From assembly GCA_024239055.1 (NCBI GenBank), contig JANBVJ010000009.1, forward strand, positions 1-11,432: a DNA stretch of 11,432 nt, given 5' to 3'. Under the pieces are notes generated by a model. The model was not told the origin of the DNA. It was given only the letters and a program-made list of their open reading frames with translations, and ran no database searches. Below, piece after piece: positions 1 through 9,800 of the stretch. Position numbers and translations under genes: made by a program. Positions within the stretch are counted from its first letter, which is position 1. The number at the start of each line of letters is the position of its first letter. The DNA is from Patescibacteria group bacterium (GTDB taxonomy: Bacteria > Patescibacteria > Paceibacteria > Paceibacterales > UBA10102).

Positions 1-3000
1 ATTGATTTGAAGCTAAATGCTTCGAGAATTAATATAAGCGGTGCTGTCCAAGAAACTGCAACACAGACTGCATTACAGTCTCTCAATAGCACAGGGGTAA
101 AGACATTTACTATAGCTTCACAAAATTGGACTGCTGGCAACTGTACTAACAGACTAAGATTGGAATTTGAATTTACCAGTGGACAAGACCACGGTACTGC
201 ACTTACTGTTGTCTTTGAAACTAACACTACTGATTCTGAAGTAACGACTGTTATTACAACTGATACTGCATGTGGTCCATCTATAAATGGTCTTAATACG
301 AGCGGTCGTGGTTTTCTACAATTTGACAATGACCATTCTACTACTCTTGGTGTTGGTGACACAACAGACTCTAACAACGAACCATTTTTACATATTCCTG
401 TAAGTTCTATTTATAGAGGAGAAACGCTAATACCAAAAATTGAAGTAGATCCAACTGGCACGGGTTTCAGCGGCACCGCGAGTCATACTGGAACAGCTAT
501 AATATATGATCCAGCTTCGCCTGCCAATAGACGATCACACACTGTAATTTATGATTCAACTAGAAAAAGAATGATTTTATTTGGTGGTATCGATAGAGAC
601 GGTGGTCAATATAATGACGTATGGGAATTGAGACTTGACACTAATTTTAGTGATACTGCTGCACAGTGGAAAGAGTTAAGCCCCACAGGTACTCCACCAA
701 GTGCCAGAAGAACACATATTGCAGAATTTGATAGTACTGCCAATAGAATGATAGCTGGTCTTGGATTTGACGGCTCAGACAAAGCAGATTGGTTTGAATT
801 GGATTTCAGTGGGGGTGCCGATGGCGCTTGGGCAGCGCTTACAATTACTGCTGATGCTACACCCATCGCTGACGGTGATGGTGTACCAGATGCTAGAGCA
901 CAACCCGGTTCTACTATTGATAATGCAAATAAGAAAATGTATATCTTTGCAGGTTTCGGTGCTACCCGATTCAATGATTTATGGGAACTTGATGTTACTG
1001 ATGGAAGCGAACAGTGGACTGAACTTGCAGAAGATGGTAAATCTGGTTCACCCTCGCAGCGGAACGACCCATCCTTTGAATACGATAGTACAAATACTCA
1101 ATTAGTAGTATTTGGTGGCTATACTGGATCTGCTAGATTGAATGACGTTTGGTTCTGGAATATCGGTGGTTCTGCTTTCGCAGAACAGACGGGAATTACT
1201 GGAAGTGCGCCAAGTATTAGAGAATTGACTGCTTCAGTGTATGATGATACTAATAATAGAATGATTATTTGGAGTGGAAGAAATGGTACAGCTGTTTCAG
1301 ACCTCAGACAGGATTTCTTTGAACTAGACTTAACTGCAAGCAGTGAAGCATGGACAGACAGAACAGGTAGTAATTTACCAGCTTTCGCATGGGGTACAAA
1401 TGGTGCTGCATATGACACATCTAATAAATTGATGATCATTGTGGGTGGTCTTGACAAATCTCTTGAAGAAACAAAACACGCGTTTGCTCTTGATTTATCA
1501 GCAGGTGGTGCGATTACTTTAGAGCAATTATGGTTCAACAATTATTTACGAGATCGGGATGCTATGGCTTATGCCTACGATGAAGACGAAGACATTATGC
1601 TTTCTATGGGTGGATATGGTAGATTAACAGATGGACAATTCACTGCTGACGATTTTTCAGGAGAAGACATGAATGAAATATGGTTGTATAGTCCTTCTGC
1701 AGACGAATGGTTTCAACCTGTAAAAGGTACAGGGTTGACAATGACAAATCGAGAGGGCTGTGTAGGCATATATGATACTAATAGAAATAGATTTATATTA
1801 TTTGGTGGTCTTACAGGAAACGCTACTTCTAACAATGTCTATTATAATGACACGTGGGAGCTGAAAGTAAATGTAGATAAACATTATGTACTTACTAAAC
1901 TAGCACCAACGGGCACACCCCCTTCTGCTAGATGGCTTGCTAATGTTTGTTACGACAGGGTCAACGATAGAATGATTGTGTTTGGTGGACACGATGGAGC
2001 ATATCAGAACGATTTATTTGAATTAGATTTTTCTGGCGCAGAAGCTGGAGCTTGGACAGCTATGACACCGACGGGAACACCGCCAACTGCCAAAAGACAG
2101 GGATATGCTATTTATGATGAAACGAATGCTCAGATGGTTGTTTGGGGAGGAAAGATAAGTACAACTCAGGCGACAAACGAAACTGACTTCCTTGATACAA
2201 GTTCACAAGACGGAGCGTGGAGTGATCCAGCAGAGTCGGGTACACCGAGTGCACGACGCGGAGGTATAGCAGTGTATGACAACAACAATGGTTTTATGAT
2301 TATTTTTGGAGGCACGACAGAATCTGCTGTTCTTAACGAACTTCAATATTTAGATTTGACATCTGGTAGTGAAGCTTGGACTTCTCTAACACCAACAACT
2401 AAACCAGAAGCAAGACGTTCATTCGTTGGCGGATATGATAGAACAAACAAAAAATTGTATATTTACGGTGGTCGTGAAGAAGCAAACGATGCAATCTCTT
2501 TCTTAAACGTAAACAATACTTGGGAATTAGACGCTTCTAATGCTACACCAACTAACTGGGATTGGGCACAGAAATTTCCAAATATAAGTATAAGTGCAAA
2601 CATAGATGTTACTGGTTTAAGTGCATCAACAAATTATCACTGGCAAACATGGGCAACTGGAAGTGTCACTGGAGATTTTACGACAAAGACATCGTTTGGT
2701 GGTAACGCTGAATCAGCTGCAGATTTTATTACGGCAACTTCTGGTACTTCTTTTACTCAAAGTTTAGCTGATTCTATATCTTTTACTATATCTCAAAAGA
2801 TTTCACCAAATCCCATAAAGACAGAATCTCTTATATTTACTGAAGCAATTGCAACACAATCTACATTCATCAAATCTTTGATTGAAGCTCTTACAATAAC
2901 TACAGTTGTGTCTTTGAATTTCTTTGCAAACAAGACAGCTTCATTTTCAATATCAGAAACTTCAGCTCGTGCCGAAGGCACAGAACAACCTTTGTCAGAT

Positions 3001-3192
3001 TCAGTTACGGTTGCTGAAGTGCAGGTTAGAACAGTCGGAAAGAATTTCGCAGTTAATTTAACATATACTAAAGCAATGAAAGCAGAGGTCGTAATGTCTA
3101 GAACAGAGGCATTAGCTTTCATCGAATTGTTGACTTCAGATTTAAGTCAACCAGAACAAATTATTTATGATTTTATATTAAGATTAAGTTAA
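1..3192 (+). CDS. Kelch-propeller virion/surface protein, 5'-truncated
   Basis: The frame is open from base 1, with two codons before the first possible start (TTG at 7), so the true start is probably upstream; at least 1063 residues are visible. Numbering from the TTG, residues 1-160 are a beta-rich, Thr/Ser/Asn-rich region that I cannot assign. Residues ~175-843 hold twelve Kelch-type motifs of the form YD-x(5)-R-M-I-x-F-G-G followed by N-D-x-W-E-L. Residues ~857-907 look like the second half of an Fn3 domain. Residues 922-1051 contain six clear and one degenerate copy of the 18/20-residue repeat that fills the next gene. The last ten residues (IIYDFILRLS) form a hydrophobic end. No transmembrane helix is visible, and the N-terminus is missing, so a signal peptide cannot be judged. 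I infer an extracellular or virion-attached binding protein, for instance a tail fibre or baseplate appendage whose propeller recognises a host surface. An enzymatic role such as a galactose-oxidase-like activity is not supported by any visible active-site motif. Confidence 0.9.
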   Translation: MDLKLNASRINISGAVQETATQTALQSLNSTGVKTFTIASQNWTAGNCTNRLRLEFEFTSGQDHGTALTVVFETNTTDSEVTTVITTDTACGPSINGLNTSGRGFLQFDNDHSTTLGVGDTTDSNNEPFLHIPVSSIYRGETLIPKIEVDPTGTGFSGTASHTGTAIIYDPASPANRRSHTVIYDSTRKRMILFGGIDRDGGQYNDVWELRLDTNFSDTAAQWKELSPTGTPPSARRTHIAEFDSTANRMIAGLGFDGSDKADWFELDFSGGADGAWAALTITADATPIADGDGVPDARAQPGSTIDNANKKMYIFAGFGATRFNDLWELDVTDGSEQWTELAEDGKSGSPSQRNDPSFEYDSTNTQLVVFGGYTGSARLNDVWFWNIGGSAFAEQTGITGSAPSIRELTASVYDDTNNRMIIWSGRNGTAVSDLRQDFFELDLTASSEAWTDRTGSNLPAFAWGTNGAAYDTSNKLMIIVGGLDKSLEETKHAFALDLSAGGAITLEQLWFNNYLRDRDAMAYAYDEDEDIMLSMGGYGRLTDGQFTADDFSGEDMNEIWLYSPSADEWFQPVKGTGLTMTNREGCVGIYDTNRNRFILFGGLTGNATSNNVYYNDTWELKVNVDKHYVLTKLAPTGTPPSARWLANVCYDRVNDRMIVFGGHDGAYQNDLFELDFSGAEAGAWTAMTPTGTPPTAKRQGYAIYDETNAQMVVWGGKISTTQATNETDFLDTSSQDGAWSDPAESGTPSARRGGIAVYDNNNGFMIIFGGTTESAVLNELQYLDLTSGSEAWTSLTPTTKPEARRSFVGGYDRTNKKLYIYGGREEANDAISFLNVNNTWELDASNATPTNWDWAQKFPNISISANIDVTGLSASTNYHWQTWATGSVTGDFTTKTSFGGNAESAADFITATSGTSFTQSLADSISFTISQKISPNPIKTESLIFTEAIATQSTFIKSLIEALTITTVVSLNFFANKTASFSISETSARAEGTEQPLSDSVTVAEVQVRTVGKNFAVNLTYTKAMKAEVVMSRTEALAFIELLTSDLSQPEQIIYDFILRLS
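529..2535 (+). repeat. Twelve Kelch-type beta-propeller motifs
   Basis: Twelve successive motifs can be read, each with an aromatic/acidic YD or FD, a basic/Met segment, a Gly-Gly position and usually a W/F-E-L-D strand about 15 residues later. The Gly-Gly positions read FGG in motifs 1, 4, 8, 9 and 11, and GLG, FAG, WSG, VGG, MGG, WGG and YGG in motifs 2, 3, 5, 6, 7, 10 and 12. Spacing is about 50-60 residues. Known Kelch propellers have six or seven blades, so twelve motifs suggest two six-bladed propellers in tandem; this is inference. Several blades carry S/T-G-T-P-P-S-A-R before the motif, a linker typical of Kelch proteins. The motifs are strongly diverged at the DNA level, so this is an old duplication and not a recent expansion. 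Confidence 0.88.
2575..2727 (+). other. Fn3-like segment after the propeller
   Basis: This segment reads as a short beta-rich stretch containing V-T-G-L-S-A-S-T-N-Y-H-W-Q, which resembles the E-F strand region of fibronectin type III domains. It ends in S-F-G-G-N-A-E-S-A-A-D-F. Only about half an Fn3 domain is visible, so it may be a truncated or diverged copy. It sits between the propeller and the short repeats and most likely serves as a linker domain. Confidence 0.5.
2770..3159 (+). repeat. Six to seven 18/20-residue repeats closing the Kelch protein
   Basis: Starting at the Asp codon at 2770, the unit lengths are 18, 20, 18, 20, 18 and 18 residues. A seventh degenerate unit follows from 3106. 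Units have an acidic, small or hydrophobic residue first, then an alternating L-x-I/F strand, usually a Glu or Thr at position 7, and a basic/Thr end. They belong to the same family as the three arrays in the next gene but are more diverged: several lack the conserved Glu, for example the units beginning EALTIT and VNLTYT. The array is entered through T-S-F-T-Q-S-L, the same entry sequence as in the next gene. Confidence 0.85.
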
Positions 3193-3196
3193 TATG
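3190..3196 (+). promoter_or_regulatory. TAATATG stop/start junction without Shine-Dalgarno
   Basis: The TAA stop of the Kelch protein (3190-3192) is followed by one T and then the ATG of the giant protein (3194). The 25 bases upstream are A/T-rich (gattaagttaat before the ATG) with no GGAG-like sequence. Translation of the second gene therefore probably depends on re-initiation or coupling after termination, or on an A/T-rich start context. No promoter or terminator fits between the genes, so they are likely co-transcribed. Confidence 0.6.
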
Positions 3197-3820
3197 GCAA
3201 GACTAGCTTTCACAGGTTGGGAAACAGGAAGAGTTACCATAGCTAATGGCTCAGATAACTTTGGGACAACAGTTGGGGGGACTGGCGCTGCAACAACGGA
3301 AACTACGAATATTCGTAGTGGTGTTCGTTCTTTGAAATTAGATTCCGGTGCTTCGTCCGGAACGGCTATAGGTGGAAACGATACAGCGGTGAATTGGGCT
3401 GTTGCAACAGGGGAAGTAACAGCAAGGATTTATATAAAAACCACTACAGCACCCGGCTCAACTGTGCCAATCTTACAACAATATACTTCTACTGGTGATG
3501 CTGTACAAGTTTCAGTAAGAATGAACAGTGACGGAACACTTGGATTATATGATTCTACTGGAACACAGCAAGGCTCTAATAGTACTGCCACTGTGGATGA
3601 TGGGGTATGGCACAGAATAGATTTAAGATTAGATTACTTTTTTGTTTTAGCTGATAAACGTTATAGTGGAGAAGCACATATTGACGGAACAAGTTTTGCT
3701 AGTTTTGCTAATTTAGATGTTGGAGATACAGATACTATTACACGGATGGATTTTGGGTGGGTAAATGCACCCGGAAATAACAAGATAATGTATGTTGATG
3801 ATGTCCTTGTGTATAACGGC
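3194..3820 (+). other. N-terminal ConA-like (LamG-type) domain
   Basis: Residues 1-209 show the usual progression of concanavalin-A-like jellyroll domains in viral structural proteins. It opens with L-A-F-T-G-W-E-T-G, followed by S-G-V-R-S-L-K-L-D, then V-W-H-R-I-D-L-R-L with the central Trp-His. A strand carrying A-H-I-D-G follows, and the domain closes with Y-V-D-D-V-L-V-Y-N-G. The family often binds carbohydrates or mediates virion contacts; no specific ligand residues can be assigned. Confidence 0.75.
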
Positions 3821-6800
3821 ACATATGAAAACAAAGATTCTAAAATTCTTAGACTCGGACCAAACGCCAATGGCACTACTCAGGCATGGAGTACAGAAAA
3901 TCCTGTCACCTCTCCTAGATATGCTCTTTATAGTGATCTTCCTCTCTCTACTGCTAGCAACATTCAAGAGGTAGGCACTACAGCAGTAAAAGAGATGGGT
4001 CATCTCAGTTCTTATACATTAGGATCTGGTGAATCTTTTAAATCTGTTAAACCTTTCTGTTTTGCTGCAGGCGCGGGTGGCCCAAACGGTTCTCCTAAAC
4101 TATTGATGAGAGAAAACAACGTTGATAATCTAACTGATGTTTCTCTTACAACAACACCTATTACACTTAGCGCCTACTTTGATACTCCTCCAAACGCTGG
4201 TGGTTCTTGGACTCAAGCACTTATAGACGATTTGGAAGCAGGTATGCAATCAACTGGTGCGGGTGCTGATACATTCATGTATGGTACGGGAGCTATGATT
4301 GAAGTAGAGGAATCTGCTGCTACTTCTTTTACACAAAGTCTATCAGACTCTATAACATTTACGATAGCAGAAAAATTTGCTCCCGCGTCTATTCGTACAG
4401 ATTCATTTGTTTTCGCAGAGACTTCAGTTCAATCTAAAGGTTTTACTCAGGCAGTAGCAGAAGTCTTGACTATGAAAAGTGTGTCTTGGCGTTTGGCCTG
4501 GACATTAGAGCGAGTTGGTAATATAGATTTGTCTTTGACAGAGCAGCTTATATTGTCTACATCTAAAAATCTTTCTGATTCTTTTAATTTCACAGAAGTA
4601 TCAATAAAAGGACTAGAAAAAATATTTGCAGATTCAGTCGCGATGGCAGAGTCTATTGTTACAGACTTACAAGTGGGTGGCACTGACTTTACTAAAGCGT
4701 TAACAGATTCTTTTCTTTTCACTGAAAGCCTAATTAAAGACATTGGTAAACTTCGTTCCGATAGCTTAACAATAATTGAGTCTCTTTCTACTACTCAAAC
4801 TATACAAAGAACTTTTATCGATTCTTTGTTGATGTCAGAAGTGATTAGTATTGCTACTGGAAAAATATTAATAGAATCATTGAACATTACTGAATCTGAG
4901 CTATTAGAACTATCCAAAATACTTGCAGATTCGTTATCTTTCACAGAATCATTGATATTAAATCCAGAAAAAATACTAGCAGATTCTGTTTTATTCGCTG
5001 ATATAATTCAAACAAAAACAACGTTTGAAAAGCTGCAAACAGAACTGTTAAACATAACAGAGACAGCACGAAGAGAACTAGAAAAAATATTTACTGCTTC
5101 ACTCAACGTGACAGAAACAGACATCAAAGACGTAGGAAAAACATTTACAGATACGTTATCTATTGCAGAAGTGTTAAGTCTAGTTTCTACTTTTGAAAAT
5201 ACATTCATTGAGACATTATCTCTATTAGAAACAAGCTTTCGTTCAACTGGCTTGACTAAGACAGAGACTTTAAATATTACAGAAGCAGTATCTACTCTGC
5301 TAGGATTTACTCGCCAGCAAACAGAGACACTGTCAATCGCAGAATCTAAAACATTTTCAATAGCTAAATCTTTAACTGATTCTTTTATATTTTTAGAATC
5401 TTTAATTAAACAATACAGTAAGAAAGAAACAGAAACTTTAACAATCAATGAATCAATCCAACTGCTTTCTGGCTTTCAGAGAACTCTTACAGAAACATTA
5501 AGTTTAGCTGAAGTCTTGGAAAAGAACGTTGGAGTTTCGCTGATAGAGACTTTAATTTTAGCAGAATCTATCAGCACAGTAAAGGATTATTTACGTTCTT
5601 TAACAGAAACATTATCTATTGCAGAATCTGTTTCTATAACGTCTGCTTTTAGTAGAAGTCTCACAGAAGCTATTTCTATTACTGAAGCAATTTCAATAGA
5701 AACGGGCAAAAACTTTACAGAAACATTGAATATTCTCGAGTCATTAGCTAGCGCAACGTCGTCTGAAATAACATTAACTGATGCTTTCTTATTTACAGAA
5801 GTTATTTCTAAACAAACGGGTCTCCCCTTTACAGATTCTCTTACGATAGCAGAACAAATAGTTACAGCGCCAGAACTTAAATTAGTAGACCCTCTTTCTA
5901 TAGCTGAAAGTTTAACAAAACAAACTTCTTTATCGAAGACAGAAGCAATAAGTATTACAGAATCTCTGATAAGAATAGCAGATCTAAATATTTCTGTGAC
6001 ATTGTCTATTACTGAAACATTAAGAAAAGAACTTGGATTAAGTTTCATCGATGCTCTTGCATTAGTAGAAGCAATATCTTTTGTTTCTGGTTCAGAAAAG
6101 AACTTAGCAGATGTCTTAAATATCATAGAAACATTGACTAAGCAAACCGAGCTTAGCAAGACTGATGTATTTGCTTTAGCTGAAAGCTTATTTAGATCAG
6201 TAGGGATAGAACAAACAGATAATTTAACAATTGTCGAATCTCTTATAAAAGATGTTGGTTTAACAGAAACTGACTCTTTAATTATCTCTGAGGCGTTACA
6301 GAAAGAAACAGAAAAAATATTCACAGAGATATTAAACATTGCAGAATCTATACAAACTACTTCTACATATGAAATAACATCTTCAGAATCTTTAACTTTA
6401 GCTGAGCAGATTATTAAAATAGTTGGATTAAGCACAGCTGATTCTCTTTCTTTATCTGAATCTCTTATACGGTCGCAGGGATTCGGAAGAGCTCTAACAG
6501 ATAGTGTTAATTTAGCTAACACTATCTATTCACAGGATTTCGAAAGTCTAACTAATGGTAGTATAAGCGGACAAGATAGTTGGACAACTTCTGGTAGTGG
6601 AGATCCTCAGGTAATAGACACAGATGCCTTCGAAGGTTCTAAATCACTTTTTGGAGATGATAGCGGAGAAGAAATAGCACAGCGATTGTTATCAGAACCA
6701 GTACAGAGTGGCTTTGTTAGATATTATGTAAAAACCAATAGTACTGGTTTCTCAGTTTTCCAATTACTAGATGAAAGAGATGATACACCATCAGCGTCTA

Positions 6801-9800
6801 TAAGAGTTGCTATGGTAAGTTTTGATTATGGTGATATCAATATTGTTGGCAACACTACTTCTCTTATACAAACATATACTGGAAATCAATGGTACAAAAT
6901 AGATATTCAATTTGATGGCGCTCTAGGAGCCAATGGTCAGTTTCGTGTTAGTGTTGACGAAGGGGACTGGACAGCGTATCATGACTTTTATCTTCCACCA
7001 GTAAATACTACTTTTCAAGGAGTGGAAGGAATACTAGTAAGTAACGGTGCAGAAGCGGTGGGAGATGTTTCAACTTGGGATGCTATAACTTTCAACAGAA
7101 ATGAAAGCGAACTTAAATTAGGTTTTGGTAAGAATAAGACTGACTCTTTAGTTTTTACTGAATCTTTAATTGGTGCAGCTGGTATACAGAAAGCTGTCAC
7201 AGATTCTTTTGTTTTCGCTGAAGCGATTCAAAAACTTACGGGTCTTTCTGTTTCTGATTCTTTTGCTCTAGTAGAAAACATTGTTCTAACGACAGGAACA
7301 GAAAAAATATTAACTGATACATTCCAGATTATTGAAAGCCTTTCTAAGGAAACTGGATTAAAGATACAAGATACTTTTAGCTTCGTTGAATCTCTGATTA
7401 GAGCAATTAAATTAGCAAAGACGGAACAATTGGATATCAGTGAAGCTTTAGCAAAGACGCTTGGTTTTAATTTAACAGACGATTTTCTTTTGACAGAGTC
7501 TTTACTAAAAGAATTAAAAACAGCATTATCTGATACTTTTGATTTCTCTGAGACGCTGACAAAAACAGTAGGTAAAGAATTAACAGAAACTCTGTCTATT
7601 ACTGAATCAGAGATATTAACGTTACAATTTATACGGACGCTAACAGACAACGTTGCTCTAACAGAAGCTATAATAAAAGGTGTAGGTTTGACAAAGACAG
7701 AAACATTGAGTTTTATAGAAATTTCAGCTAGAATATTCGGTGCGGAAAGACAATTTACTGAATTATTACCAATGACAGAAAGCATCGTTCTGACAACTGC
7801 ATTTACGAGAACACTACTTGATGCTCTTTCCATATCAGAAGCTATTTCTAAGAAGACTGGTCTTACCTTAACAGAGTCATTTGCTTTTGCAGAATCTTTA
7901 GCAACTGCACACTTACAAGAAAAGTCTATTTCGGATTCATTTGCTTTGACTGAAACAATTTCTAAAAAGACTGGTAAGAGCTTTAATGATTCTTTTGCTT
8001 TAGCAGAAGCATTAGTAAAGAGCTTAACATTCTCTAGACAAGATAATTTAACTCTAGCGGAAACACTAGAAAAAGAACTAGGAATAGATAAAACAGATAC
8101 TGTGCAGTTTACAGAATCACTTCTCAAGAGCTCTGTGTTTTCTAAAATATTTACAGATTCTTTTACTTTAGCAGAAAATAGATTATCTGATGCAACTAAA
8201 AAACTAGTAGATAGTTTATCTATTTCAGAATTGATATCGACTATTTCTGCTTTTCAAAAAGATCAAGCAGATGTTCTAAGCCTGACAGAATCTCCATTAT
8301 TTATTGCTGGATACAAAAGAATATTCACTGATGCTGCTTCTGTTTTAGATAACCCAACAGAAACTGTTTCTAATCAAAAAATACCAAATGCTACTGGCGG
8401 TACATACAATTCTTGGACTGATCCTACTTTTGCATATTCTAGTGACAATCTACATGCAACTAGAATAGATGATGATGCAACTTTGCATAGACAGTCATAC
8501 GAAAACTTTAGTCTTGGTATACCAAGTACGGCGACAATAGTAGGTATAGAAGTAATAATAGAAGCTAAGTCTGATACTAATGGTCAAGAGATGAGAGCAG
8601 GGGTCAAAGGCTTTCTATTGGTAGAGAAACCGTATATAACAGTAACAACAACAGATGTTGTTTACACGTTCGGTGGGCCAACTGATTTATGGGGAATATC
8701 TTGGTCACCTTCGGATTTTGATGATTCTGCTTTTTTTGCTACGGTTGTACCAAGAAACTCTAGTACTGGAGACACACTGTCTGTAGATCAGTTACAAGTT
8801 AGAGTATACTACTCAGACAATAGAAAAATAGAAAAAGACGTTGGTAAATTTGTTGTAGACGTTGAAACAATAGCTGAATTAATTTCTACTGCTTCTGGCT
8901 TAAATGTCCAGCGGTCAGATGCTTTAAGTTTATCAGAAGCACTGTCTTCTTCTTCTGCATTTCAAAAAGCAGTGTCTGAAGTTCTAACTATTACTGAAGC
9001 TCTGTCTAAAAGAGCTGGTCTTTCTTTTGCTGACTCTGTGAGCATAGTAGAATCGATTCTTAAACAATCACAATATTCTAAAACTCTAACAGAAACATTA
9101 ACGTTAGCTGAAGTACTCTCTAGAGAAATAGCATTCAAGAGAAACTTTACAGATTTGTTTTCTATTGCAGAACAGCTTCAATCAGAGCTTTCTGGTAAAC
9201 AACTCTCAGAAGTAGTATTACTGACAGAATCCTTTACACGAACAGTTGACTCACAACTACAGATAGCGGACATCGTTGCATTTGCAGAAGCTATCGCAAA
9301 AAACACAGGAAAACCTTTCAGTGAAGCAATTTCCATAGTAGAAAATCTTGCTAGCATAACTGGCACACAAACTGATCTTACGGACGTTGTGTCAATTACC
9401 GAACAGTTTAAAAAAGACGTTGGTCTTCGTCTTTCTGAAAATATGTTAATGGCAGAACTCATTAAATTCTTTTCTTCTCTATCGTTTGCAGATACTCTAA
9501 CAATTTCTGAAAGCTTATCTAAGAAGACAGATCTATCTCTTATAGATTCTTTCAATATATTAGAAGCCCTATCAAAAATACCAACGTTATCTTTAACAGA
9601 CCAGTTCTCAATTTCTGACATTGTCGGGGCGTCATCAGACAAAGGAATAAGTGATTCTTTGAATATGACAGTAGATATAGTTAAAGCTGTTGGTTCTGTG
9701 CGTTCTGATTTATTAGATATTTCAGAAGCTATAGCATCTGGTTTAGATAAGATATTCGATGATACATTCACTATTTCTGAAGTGCTAACAAAAGATACAG

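Noticed and set aside
6499..6527. Intrinsic transcription terminator at the 11-bp hairpin
   Set aside because: The stem is AT-rich, no T-run follows, and it lies in the middle of an open gene.
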